DNA of 13,473 nt from Planctomycetota bacterium (GCA_023432465.1 JAEYUO010000057.1:1-13473), one strand, 5' to 3'. Shown: positions 1 through 6,028, counted from the stretch's first letter. Notes: generated by a model from the letters alone, not told the origin. A program made the numbers and translations.

Positions 1-575
1 TCGTCGCCGTGGCGTGATATCGCGGCCTCCCTGGCATCAAACGCGACCGCGGCCGGGTCTCCCCCCTGCTGCCCCTTGACGATCTCGACGCCAAGCCGCT
101 CCCCCCAGATCTCAAGCTGCCGGACCGCGCCGGCGCGGAACGTATCGCACGCCGCGAGCAGCACCTTCTTGTTGTTCTTGCGGAGTGTCGAGCACAGCTT
201 GGCGATGCTGGTTGTCTTGCCCGCGCCGTTGATGCCCGTGACGAAGATCACGGTCGGGCCTGACCCCGCGGGCGCCTCACGCAGTTGGCGGTCCTCCGGC
301 GGCCAGAGGGCCTTGAGCTCGCGCTTCATGAAATCGAGGACTTCCTCGCCGCGAGACATGCGGCCGGCTTTGTAGCCCTCGCGGATGCCGTCGATCAGCT
401 TCTTCGTTCCCGCCACGCCCACATCCGCCTGGAGCAGCGCGGTTTCAAGCTCGGAGATGACCTCCTCGGACATTACCCGCCCGATGAGCATCGAGCGGAT
501 CGCGCCCGCGAAGACCTCGCGCGTGCGCGTCAGCCCGTCTTTGATCTTGCCCAGGACGGATTTGAAGAAGGCCAT
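1..575 (-). CDS. ftsY: Signal recognition particle receptor FtsY (3' part outside window)
   Basis: FtsY is the membrane-associated SRP receptor GTPase. It docks SRP-ribosome complexes at the inner membrane for co-translational insertion. The 191 visible codons hold the N-domain helical bundle (about residues 1-95, opening MAFFKSVLGKIKDGL), then the start of the G domain: the G1/P-loop GINGAGKTTS at 114-123 and the SRP-GTPase motif DTFRAGA at 144-150. The reading frame stays open to position 1, so the remaining G motifs lie outside the window. There is no long acidic A domain before the N domain, as in many non-enteric FtsY proteins. The start is the only sensible one: its ATG lies 3 bases after the nusB stop (TGAGCCATG), so translation is probably coupled. 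Ffh shares the G motifs, but the N-terminus, which reads into a full NG domain with no M domain visible yet, and the sequence style fit FtsY better. Confidence 0.95.
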   Translation of the reverse strand, partial: MAFFKSVLGKIKDGLTRTREVFAGAIRSMLIGRVMSEEVISELETALLQADVGVAGTKKLIDGIREGYKAGRMSRGEEVLDFMKRELKALWPPEDRQLREAPAGSGPTVIFVTGINGAGKTTSIAKLCSTLRKNNKKVLLAACDTFRAGAVRQLEIWGERLGVEIVKGQQGGDPAAVAFDAREAAISRHGD

Positions 576-578
576 GGC

Positions 579-1100
579 TCAGACGGCCTCCACCGTGTCG
601 GGCTTGCCATCTCCGCCACCCCCCACATCCGCAGGAGAGTCGCCGCCATCGGCCTCCGCCTCGCCGCGCTCGGCCAGCACGGACTTGAGCAGCTTGTCGA
701 GCAGACCGTTCACAAACGCCGGCGACTTGTCCGTGCTGAACGTCTTGGCGAGTTCCACCGCCTCGTTCACCGCGATCTTCGGGTGCGTGCGGCCGCTGGT
801 CATCTCAAAGTGCGCAAGCCGAAGGATCGCGCGGTCAACCGCCGCCTGACGGTGCGCCGGCCAGCCGGGCGCGGCCTCCAGCATGAACGCATCCGCCTTC
901 TCCCGGTCCGCCCAGGACAAGGTCGCGAGTTCAAACGCCTTCTTGCGCTCGGCCGGTGAGAAGTCGGTGGCATCGCCCGAGTCTTCATCATCCTTCATCG
1001 TCGAGGCGAGCACCGCCTCGGGGTCCTGACCGTTCCGGGCATCAAGCTGGTACAGAACCTGGAACGCAAGCCGGCGCACTTCACGCGGGGTGGTGGACAT
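579..1100 (-). CDS. nusB: Transcription antitermination factor NusB
   Basis: NusB binds boxA RNA with NusE (S10) and supports rRNA antitermination. The 173-residue protein starts with the family opening REVRRLAFQVLYQLD (residues 6-20). It has the conserved core AILRLAHFEM (91-100) and the signature NEAVELAKTFSTDKSPAFVNGLLDKL region (112-137). Family members are usually about 130-165 residues. The extra length here is an insertion near residues 36-48 (DDEDSGDATDF) and an acidic, glycine-rich tail from about residue 144. The ATG overlaps the ribH stop by one base (TGATG), so it is translationally coupled to ribH. The ribH-nusB pair is conserved in many bacteria, which supports both calls. Confidence 0.97.
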   Translation of the reverse strand: MSTTPREVRRLAFQVLYQLDARNGQDPEAVLASTMKDDEDSGDATDFSPAERKKAFELATLSWADREKADAFMLEAAPGWPAHRQAAVDRAILRLAHFEMTSGRTHPKIAVNEAVELAKTFSTDKSPAFVNGLLDKLLKSVLAERGEAEADGGDSPADVGGGGDGKPDTVEAV

Positions 1101-1669
1101 CAGCGACGCCCCCCCTTCTTAGCGGCGCGACCGGCTCGCTTCGCGGCCTTGTCGGGCACGCTCCGGCTCGCCTCGAGCTTCCCCGCCCCGGCACGCACCG
1201 CACGGACGACCGCAAGGGTGTCGAGCGCGGCGTTCATCGCTTCCTCTCCCTTGTTGCCGAACTTCCCCCCCGCCCGGTCACGCGCCTGCTTGGCGTTGTT
1301 CACCGTCAGCACCCCGAGCCCCACCGGCACGCGATGATCAATCGCGATGCGCATCAGGCTGTCGGTCACCGACCGGGCAAGGTGCTGGTCGTGCGTCGTC
1401 TCGCCGCGGATGATGCACCCCAGGGCAACCACGGCTTCAAACTTCCCGGAGGCCGCGAGTTCCGCCGCGATGACGCCAAGCTCGAACGCTCCGGGCGCGG
1501 GGATGAACACCACGCGGTCGGCATCGCCAAACCGGTTGACGTACGCCGCGGCCGCGCCCTCCATCAGCTCATCGGTGACCGATGCGTTGTAGCGGCTGAC
1601 AACGACACCGACCCTTGGCTTGTCGGCGGCGCGTGGGGGTAAGGACTGCTTCCGTGCTGTTCTTGGCAT
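1100..1669 (-). CDS. ribH: 6,7-dimethyl-8-ribityllumazine synthase
   Basis: This enzyme condenses 5-amino-6-ribitylaminouracil with 3,4-dihydroxybutanone 4-phosphate to give the direct precursor of riboflavin. The 189-residue protein shows the family motifs in order: SRYN (25-28, substrate-binding aromatic loop), PGAFE (59-63), GCIIRGETTHD (84-94, with H93 matching the catalytic histidine), and GVLTVNNAKQARDRAGG (119-135). The core ends near residue 157. A further 32 residues form an Ala/Lys/Arg-rich basic tail that is absent from typical enzymes of about 155 residues. It is the first gene of the ribH-nusB-ftsY operon and diverges from the UbiA-family gene. No Shine-Dalgarno precedes the ATG. 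A TACCAT hexamer lies six bases upstream, which suggests a leaderless start. Confidence 0.98.
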   Translation of the reverse strand: MPRTARKQSLPPRAADKPRVGVVVSRYNASVTDELMEGAAAAYVNRFGDADRVVFIPAPGAFELGVIAAELAASGKFEAVVALGCIIRGETTHDQHLARSVTDSLMRIAIDHRVPVGLGVLTVNNAKQARDRAGGKFGNKGEEAMNAALDTLAVVRAVRAGAGKLEASRSVPDKAAKRAGRAAKKGGRR

Positions 1670-1675
1670 TGGCCG

Positions 1676-1681
1676 ATGGTA
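1676..1681 (-). promoter_or_regulatory. -10 element of ribH operon (leaderless-type)
   Basis: TACCAT on the minus strand is followed by six bases and the ribH ATG, so transcription would begin at or next to the start codon. No clear -35 box or ribosome binding site is seen. The spacing matches that of six other genes in the window. Confidence 0.5.
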
Positions 1682-1696
1682 GGCGGGGAGCGGTGC

Positions 1697-1777
1697 AAGT
1701 CTGGTGGAGCGCTGGCCGCTGAAAGCCGATGCCCTGCGGCACGCAGGGCCGGCATGGAGTGCCGGTCCACCAGACTT
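1697..1777. repeat. Nested palindromic (REP-like/cruciform) element
   Basis: A perfect 12-bp inverted repeat (AAGTCTGGTGGA at 1697-1708, TCCACCAGACTT at 1766-1777) encloses two back-to-back perfect hairpins. One is GCCCTGCG/CGCAGGGC (1731-1738/1742-1749, 3-base loop). The other is CCGGCA/TGCCGG (1749-1754/1760-1765, 5-base loop), which shares base 1749 with the first. A weaker 4-bp pair AGCG/CGCT (1708-1711/1717-1720) could form a third arm. The element fills the space between the divergent ribH and UbiA-family -10 boxes. If both starts are leaderless it lies in neither transcript. It could be a REP/MITE-like dispersed repeat or a regulatory cruciform. No second copy is visible in this window. 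Confidence 0.6.
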
Positions 1778-1781
1778 CCGC

Positions 1782-1787
1782 TACGCT
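1782..1787 (+). promoter_or_regulatory. -10 element of UbiA-family gene (leaderless-type)
   Basis: TACGCT followed by six bases and the ATG at 1794. There is no Shine-Dalgarno and no recognisable -35 box. The right arm of the palindrome at 1766-1777 ends four bases upstream. Confidence 0.45.
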
Positions 1788-1793
1788 GTGCCG

Positions 1794-2774
1794 ATGCGTC
1801 GCCTCCTGCTCCGGATGTCCCCCGCCCTGCACCTCACGCGGCTCACCACGGCGTTTGCCGCGGTGGCCAACGTGTGGTTCGTGGTGCTCTGGACCTACGC
1901 GAGCCCGGAGGAGCCCGGCACGCTCGACTTCCGCGCTGCGCCCCTCTGGCTGCTGCTGCTGGGCAGCGCGGTGAACGCCCTGGGCCTCTTCGGCTTCGCG
2001 ACCGCGCTCAACGATGTCGTCGATCTCCGTCGCGACCAGACCACCCACCCGGAGCGCCCGCTTCCCTCCGGCCGCCTGAGCCTCGATGCCGCGATCGCGC
2101 TGGTCGCACTGACGTTTGGCGCGGCGGTGCTTGGGGCGACGCCGCTGGGGATGCGTGCTGTGCTGCTGACGCTGCTGGTCGCGGGCGCGATCCTCTTCTT
2201 CAACGCAATGGGCAAGTTCGTCCCCGCGATCGGTCTGGTAGTGCTCGGGCTCATCTACGCCGGGCAGATGGTCGTGCCGAACCTCTCGCTCAAGTTCGTG
2301 CTGCCGGTGTGGCTGGTGATGACGCACGCCCTCGTCGTCGGTCTCGCGACCTACGCGATGGGCCGCAAGGTGCCCGGGCTTTCGGGCCGCGCGGTGGCTT
2401 TCGCCGTCGCCGGGTGGGCGTTCTGGAGCGCGGTCATCGTCTACTACGGATACCGCCGCGGCGGCGAAGACGGCCTGTGGCCGTCGTGGGTCTCGCCATG
2501 GGCGGGTGTCGGACCGGCCGCGCTGGCTATGCTGTTTGTGCTGCTCTCGTGGCGACGTGCGCGGCTGCTGGGCAAGGGCCCCCGCGCGGCGGACAAGATC
2601 GGCCGCTACGGCGCGCTCTGGCTCTCGCTCTACTCCTGCGCGTGGCTGTTCGGACAGGGCTACTGGACCGAAGGGTGGATCCTCGCGAGCCTCGCCGCGG
2701 CGGGCTTTCTGGGGATGACGGTGGTGCGGGAGGCGTACGCGCTGCTGGAGCAGCCGATGGGGTATCGGAGGTAA
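1794..2774 (+). CDS. UbiA-family prenyltransferase (membrane)
   Basis: UbiA-family enzymes are intramembrane transferases that move a prenyl group from a diphosphate donor to an aromatic or other acceptor (quinones, hemes, chlorophylls, lipids). The 326-residue product has about eight hydrophobic segments (for example about 15-34, 49-71, 98-117, 121-138, 143-160, 168-186, 201-218, 236-252). It carries the first aspartate-rich motif NDVVDLRRD at 73-81, followed by RPLPSG at 88-93. The second acidic motif expected after the fifth or sixth helix is not seen: the matching loop reads TYAMGRKVPG (186-195). The substrate cannot be assigned. The frame is open upstream to 1704, but the ATG at 1794 is preferred because it begins the conserved N-terminus and has a -10-like box six bases before it, while the upstream stretch is the palindromic element. 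It converges with the PEP-CTERM gene. Confidence 0.85.
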   Translation: MRRLLLRMSPALHLTRLTTAFAAVANVWFVVLWTYASPEEPGTLDFRAAPLWLLLLGSAVNALGLFGFATALNDVVDLRRDQTTHPERPLPSGRLSLDAAIALVALTFGAAVLGATPLGMRAVLLTLLVAGAILFFNAMGKFVPAIGLVVLGLIYAGQMVVPNLSLKFVLPVWLVMTHALVVGLATYAMGRKVPGLSGRAVAFAVAGWAFWSAVIVYYGYRRGGEDGLWPSWVSPWAGVGPAALAMLFVLLSWRRARLLGKGPRAADKIGRYGALWLSLYSCAWLFGQGYWTEGWILASLAAAGFLGMTVVREAYALLEQPMGYRR

Positions 2775-2856
2775 CCGGGCCTTGGGGAATGGCGAACGCG
2801 AGTTCGAGCGAAGGTCGCGAAGAGTGCCGGTGAGCGTAACGCTGAAGTTCTACGGC

Positions 2857-3438
2857 TCACCGCCTGCGTCGTGTCAGGGCGACCACCCCGCTCAACAGGA
2901 GCAGCGGCGCGGCGGAGGGCGCGGGGACTGGGACGACGTAGATGTCGTCGAGGTAAACGTACCCTGGAAAGTACTGTTGCCCGAACTCGATGAACGAGCC
3001 ATTGATATTGGCGTGAAGTTGCACCGTGAATGGGTGCCAGTTGCTACCGTCAGGAAGGGCCGCGGTACTGTGGAAAACGACTTCGCCCTCCCATCGTACT
3101 TGGAAGAGCGTCGGGAAGTTGCTCGGACGTCGTTGCCAAAACGTCAACTCGTAGTCCTGCCCAGCCGTTGTCGGCAGAACCTGTGAGATGAAGCGGAGTT
3201 CTGTTGAGGACAGTGCGGCATAAAAGGTGCCGCTGGACCCGCCATTTCCATTGATGCCAAAAATCTGAGCGCCAGGGTTCGGTAGGAAGATATTGGGCGG
3301 CACCGACCAACCAAAGAAGCTGCCTGTCTCGAAGCTGCCGTTGTTGACGATGTTGCCGGCACTGGCGGACGACGCAGCCACCCCGATAACCACACTTAAC
3401 CCCGCTGTCGCGACGACGCTGCCAAAGCACGTTTGCAT
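2857..3438 (-). CDS. Secreted protein with PEP-CTERM-like C-terminal anchor
   Basis: The 193-residue product starts with a Sec signal peptide (MQTCFGSVVATAGLSVVIGV, then AASSASAG, likely cleavage near residue 28). A beta-rich domain follows from NIVNNGSFETGSFFGW (29-44), the usual opening of DUF642-type or carbohydrate-binding-like extracellular modules in planctomycetes. The C-terminus is a proline-rich spacer (VPVPAPSAAP, 169-178), a hydrophobic stretch (179-188) and a final Arg cluster (TRRRR). That architecture marks PEP-CTERM proteins sorted by exosortase, although the exact PEP triad is replaced by PAPSAAP. The domain's function is unknown. An in-frame ATG at 3474 exists, but the ATG at 3438 has a good Shine-Dalgarno (GAGGA, 6-base spacing) and starts directly at the signal peptide. 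It is a single gene with its own promoter, convergent with the UbiA-family gene. Confidence 0.75.
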   Translation of the reverse strand: MQTCFGSVVATAGLSVVIGVAASSASAGNIVNNGSFETGSFFGWSVPPNIFLPNPGAQIFGINGNGGSSGTFYAALSSTELRFISQVLPTTAGQDYELTFWQRRPSNFPTLFQVRWEGEVVFHSTAALPDGSNWHPFTVQLHANINGSFIEFGQQYFPGYVYLDDIYVVPVPAPSAAPLLLLSGVVALTRRRR

Positions 3439-3444
3439 TTCTAT

Positions 3445-3449
3445 TCCTC
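3445..3449 (-). promoter_or_regulatory. Ribosome binding site of PEP-CTERM gene
   Basis: GAGGA on the minus strand, six bases before the ATG at 3438. It decides this start over the upstream in-frame ATG at 3474, which has no suitable site and lies almost on the -10 box. Confidence 0.65.
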
Positions 3450-3476
3450 GGAACACGCTGGCGAAGCAGTGCATTC

Positions 3477-3505
3477 ACCATACCACCCACCTGGCCCCGC
3501 CGCAA
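3477..3505 (-). promoter_or_regulatory. Promoter of PEP-CTERM gene (extended -10)
   Basis: On the minus strand there is a weak -35 (TTGCGG, 3500-3505), exactly 17 bases, and then TATGGT (3477-3482) preceded by TGG, an extended -10. Transcription would start near 3470, leaving a leader of about 30 bases that contains the Shine-Dalgarno. A 6-bp inverted repeat (GCCGCA/TGCGGC at 3499-3504/3511-3516) overlaps the -35 box and could be an operator. The rest of the 3475-3714 gap shows nothing recognisable. Confidence 0.5.
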
Positions 3506-3714
3506 TAGTCTGCGGCTGCGGCTCCGAGAGTTCTGCGTGGAGGCACGCAAGGGAGCCATACGCCCGGCCGCGCGATCACGACCTGGCTGCCCGGGATTGC
3601 GACGTCCGCATACGGCCCCGGGAGAGGTGCCCATGCTTGGAGTTCGTCGTGCGGAACTTGCCACACTTGCATGGAATGGTGACGCGGTTTCGATAGACAA
3701 TCGATGCCCGCGGA

Positions 3715-4545
3715 TCACACCCATCCCACCGCGTAGAAGATCGCCGTGAAGGCCAGGTCCGCCACGATGATCGCCACGACCGACTGCACCACCGTCCCCG
3801 TCGTCGCCCGGCCGACACCCGCCGCGCCGCCGGTGACCCGCAGCCCGTTCGTGCACGCGATCAGGCCGATCAGCAGCCCGAACACCGTCGCCTTGCCGAT
3901 CCCCGTCAGGAAGTCCGCCAGTTTGACCTGATCGAGCGTGTTCTGGATGTACCGCTCCGACGGGATGCCCAGCGCAAGGACGCCGATGCCCCAGCCGGCA
4001 ACGATCGCCACCGCATCCGACAGCACCGCCAGCAGCGTCATGCTGATCACCGCGGCGATCACGCGGGGAACGACCAGGAATCGGATCGGGTTGAGCGCGT
4101 GCGCCTCAAGCGCCTCGATCTCCTCGCCCACCACCATCGTGCCGATCTCGGCGGCGATGGCCGCGCCGGCAAAGCCGGTGAGCACGATCGCGGCGATAAG
4201 CGGGCCAAGCTCGCGCAGCACCGCGACGCCGGTGATGTTCGCGACAAGGTCCTTCTGCCCGAAGTTATCGAGCGGCGGGGCCATCTGCAACACGAGGATC
4301 AGTCCCACGCACCCGGACACGAGGGAGATGATGAACACCGACCTCACGCCGATGCGGACGATCTGCGAGATGATCGCGGGGCGGCCCAGCCGCACCTTGC
4401 GGTGCGTGAACGAGCGGATGATCCACCGGACGGTCTCGGCGAAGAGGAACCACACAGCCCCGACCTGATCCAGGATGTCCAGCATCCGGGATGTGGCAAA
4501 GCCCACGGTCGCGGTGATCGGGTTGAGTGGGGCCGGGTTGCTCAT
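3715..4545 (-). CDS. mlaE: MlaE/YrbE-type ABC transporter permease (lipid transport)
   Basis: MlaE is the membrane subunit of the MlaFEDB-type ABC machine that moves phospholipids between inner and outer membranes through an MCE protein. The 276-residue product has the full permease domain from about residue 55. It includes VLRELGPLIAAIVLTG (109-124), GAAIAAEIGTMVVGEEIEAL (127-146), and LNPIRFLVVPR (151-161), the coupling-helix region conserved in the family. Hydrophobic segments lie near 66-88, 106-130, 157-192, 217-232 and 250-272. It is the last gene of the kinase-STAS-permease operon, starting 19 bases after the STAS stop. No ATPase (MlaF) or MCE (MlaD) gene follows; the next gene downstream is unrelated, so partners must be encoded elsewhere. 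No Shine-Dalgarno is evident at the ATG. The family assignment is very safe, but the substrate is inferred from the family. Confidence 0.93.
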   Translation of the reverse strand: MSNPAPLNPITATVGFATSRMLDILDQVGAVWFLFAETVRWIIRSFTHRKVRLGRPAIISQIVRIGVRSVFIISLVSGCVGLILVLQMAPPLDNFGQKDLVANITGVAVLRELGPLIAAIVLTGFAGAAIAAEIGTMVVGEEIEALEAHALNPIRFLVVPRVIAAVISMTLLAVLSDAVAIVAGWGIGVLALGIPSERYIQNTLDQVKLADFLTGIGKATVFGLLIGLIACTNGLRVTGGAAGVGRATTGTVVQSVVAIIVADLAFTAIFYAVGWV

Positions 4546-4564
4546 GGCCGTGTGCGGGTGCGGA

Positions 4565-4945
4565 TCAGGCGGTCATCGCGGCATCGACATCAGCGACAAT
4601 CGTGAACACGGTCTCCAGCCGCGCGATCTCAAAGATCGACCGCACCTTGTCCTGCATCCCGCACAGCACGAGCCGGGTCGAGTTCTTCCTCGCGATCTGC
4701 ATCGCCTCGACCAGCGTCGCAACGCCGGAAGAGTCCATGTACGCAACACCGGCCAGGTTCACGATCAGTTTCTGCGGGCGCGAGGTCAGGATCCGCTTGA
4801 GTTCCTGGCGCAGAATCGGCGAAGCGTTGAGATCGATCTCGCCGCTCGGCAGAACGACCGTCGCCGTGCCGCGCTGCTCCGCCCGAACGACAAACGTGCC
4901 ATCCTGGCTGTTGAACTGACCCGGCCTGGTTGGGGACTCAGCCAC
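4565..4945 (-). CDS. STAS-domain protein (anti-sigma factor antagonist / MlaB-like)
   Basis: The 126-residue single STAS domain has the SpoIIAA/RsbV pattern. A beta strand TATVVLPSGEIDLNASP (27-43) is followed by LIVNLAGVAYMDSSGVATLV (60-79), where DSSG (71-74) contains the phosphorylatable serine (S73 by analogy to SpoIIAA Ser58). In partner switching the unphosphorylated form sequesters the anti-sigma kinase. In Mla systems a STAS protein (MlaB) instead binds the transporter ATPase. Both readings are possible because the neighbours are an RsbW-type kinase upstream and mlaE downstream. I chose the GTG at 4945 because AAGGAG lies seven bases upstream and the codon overlaps the kinase stop (GTGGCTGA). 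An ATG at 4981 is in frame but has no Shine-Dalgarno and would create a 44-base overlap. Confidence 0.93.
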   Translation of the reverse strand: MAESPTRPGQFNSQDGTFVVRAEQRGTATVVLPSGEIDLNASPILRQELKRILTSRPQKLIVNLAGVAYMDSSGVATLVEAMQIARKNSTRLVLCGMQDKVRSIFEIARLETVFTIVADVDAAMTA

Positions 4946-5531
4946 CTCCACACTCCTTGCAGTTGGCCCCGCGGGGGGCATCGTCGGTCTCGGACATCCG
5001 TCGCTTGATCATGGTCAGCCTCATGCCGACCTGTTCCCGCCGTTCATACTTCACCTCGTCCATCACGGCCTTGATGATGTGCACACCAAGACCGCCCGGA
5101 CGAATCTCCTCCAGATCGCGGCTCCGGATGACATCGGGGTCAACCTGTCGCGCCTCATCCTCGATCACGATTCGCAGCGCGCTGGGGAGCGTATCACCCC
5201 CGCCGCAGGCTTTCGCTCCACCCGCCACCTCGCCATCGTTCACCGGCCAGATGCTGACCCAGATCGGGCGGTTGGTCTCACGCCCATACCCGTGGCGGAT
5301 CACGTTGCACAGCGCCTCATCCACCGCGAGGGCGATCTTGCCGCACGCCTCATCCGCGAAACCGAGCCGCTTGGCCACGGCCCCCACCAGTTCGCGAGCG
5401 CCGCTCAGGTACTGTGGGTTGCTCATCAACTGCAAGCGAATCTGCGGGGGTTCGCCCGCATCGCGCGTGCCGGACTGCGGATGAGACGGACTTGAGCTTG
5501 CTGGATGCGCCATACGCGATTTCCGTCCCAC
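4938..5531 (-). CDS. RsbW/SpoIIAB-type serine kinase anti-sigma factor (HATPase_c_2)
   Basis: These GHKL-fold kinases bind a sigma factor or another partner and phosphorylate the STAS antagonist. In the 197-residue product the ATP site is intact: the N box KIALAVDEALCNVIRHGYG (65-83, E72 and N76), the G1 aspartate in IEDEA (D125), and the G2 loop RPGGLGVHIIKAVMDEVKYE (144-163). Between the N and G1 boxes is a Gly-rich insertion (about 100-117). The last residues (CKECGGG) are encoded over the STAS Shine-Dalgarno. The GTG at 5531 gives the longest form. The ATG at 5513 (residue 7) is equally plausible, and neither has a strong ribosome binding site. The STAS gene follows with an 8-base overlap and then mlaE. 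No sigma factor gene is in the window. The HEAT lipoprotein ends 58 bases upstream on the same strand. Confidence 0.9.
   Translation of the reverse strand: MGRKSRMAHPASSSPSHPQSGTRDAGEPPQIRLQLMSNPQYLSGARELVGAVAKRLGFADEACGKIALAVDEALCNVIRHGYGRETNRPIWVSIWPVNDGEVAGGAKACGGGDTLPSALRIVIEDEARQVDPDVIRSRDLEEIRPGGLGVHIIKAVMDEVKYERREQVGMRLTMIKRRMSETDDAPRGANCKECGGG
4953..4958 (-). promoter_or_regulatory. Ribosome binding site of STAS gene
   Basis: AAGGAG on the minus strand, seven bases before the GTG at 4945, embedded in the 3' end of the kinase gene. It favours the short STAS start and implies coupled translation. Confidence 0.65.
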
Positions 5532-5589
5532 GAATCACTCTTCCGCCCCCAACCCCGCAACGGACGACCCCCGATTCCGGCAGGATACT

Positions 5590-5934
5590 TCATTGATCGG
5601 CTGTTTGCGGCGGATCCTGCTGATGCCGGGCGTACCAATCCGCCCACCGCCGGATCGCCTCCGCTCGCTCCGGCCGCGGTGCCGCGTGGTCATAGCCCAG
5701 GGTCTGCCCGGTGAGCTGCTCCAGGGTGTGAATGGCGAACACCCGCTCCGCGGGGTCATCGCTCTCCAGCCGCTGGATCAGCGGTTTGATCGAATCCGGA
5801 TCCTTCTCGCGGGCCGCCCTCTGGGTGGCACGGAATCTCGCCGCGGGGTCATTCGAATCGAAACTCACCACGCTCCCGGGGTCGGAACACCCAGCGAGGA
5901 CAGGCACGAGAATGGCAGCCGCGGCGGCACGCAT
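5590..5934 (-). CDS. Small HEAT-repeat lipoprotein
   Basis: The 114-residue product starts MRAAAAAILVPVLAGC, a short signal sequence ending in a lipobox (LAGC, C16). It is therefore predicted to be lipid-anchored after signal peptidase II cleavage. Residues 31-90 read as one HEAT-like helical repeat pair (IKPLIQRLESDDPAERVFAI, 49-68), followed by HTLEQLTGQTLGYD (69-82). A C-terminal helix AIRRWADWYARHQ follows (93-105). Proteins with this repeat and the LTGQ-GYD ending are common in planctomycetes but have no known function. The frame is open far upstream (to 6372), but only the ATG at 5934 opens a lipoprotein signal and has a -10-like TACAAT six bases before it. It diverges from guaA and may be cotranscribed with the kinase operon downstream. 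Confidence 0.78.
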   Translation of the reverse strand: MRAAAAAILVPVLAGCSDPGSVVSFDSNDPAARFRATQRAAREKDPDSIKPLIQRLESDDPAERVFAIHTLEQLTGQTLGYDHAAPRPERAEAIRRWADWYARHQQDPPQTADQ

Positions 5935-5940
5935 GGGGTC

Positions 5941-5946
5941 ATTGTA
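5941..5946 (-). promoter_or_regulatory. -10 element of HEAT lipoprotein gene (leaderless-type)
   Basis: TACAAT (five of six consensus bases) on the minus strand, followed by GACCCC and the ATG at 5934. No Shine-Dalgarno is present. This is the clearest -10 of the set. Confidence 0.55.
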
Positions 5947-6017
5947 CAGCGGCAGCCCACCCAGCCGGGGGATTGTGGATGACCGCCCTGGTTCGCCGCG
6001 GCGATCAAATCGCTTCC

Positions 6018-6023
6018 TACACT
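6018..6023 (+). promoter_or_regulatory. -10 element of guaA (leaderless-type)
   Basis: TACACT followed by five bases (CTTTT) and the guaA ATG at 6029. No Shine-Dalgarno lies between, so the transcript would begin at or beside the start codon. No convincing -35 is seen. Confidence 0.5.
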
Positions 6024-6028
6024 CTTTT

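Noticed and set aside
1697..1777. tRNA gene suggested by the 81-base cloverleaf-like fold
   Set aside because: No T-loop GTTCAAAT-type motif, the outer stem is 12 bp, and there is no anticodon arm geometry.
1676..2833. 385-codon plus-strand frame across the UbiA-family gene
   Set aside because: Arg/Gly/Pro-rich shadow frame with no membrane segments; the overlapping frame encodes a coherent membrane enzyme.
2828..2862. Hairpin GGTGAGC/GCTCACC between the convergent UbiA-family and PEP-CTERM genes as a terminator
   Set aside because: An 8-bp stem with a 26-base weakly paired interior, overlapping a stop codon and lacking a T-tract on either strand.
3050..3856. 268-codon minus-strand frame spanning the PEP-CTERM gene, the gap and the mlaE 3' end
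   Set aside because: It crosses two genes in a wrong frame and is basic and low-complexity, with no domain.
5004..5531. CxxC at the kinase C-terminus as a redox or metal site
   Set aside because: The CKEC codons at the end of the gene coincide with the AAGGAG ribosome binding site of the STAS gene, which explains the residues without a functional role.
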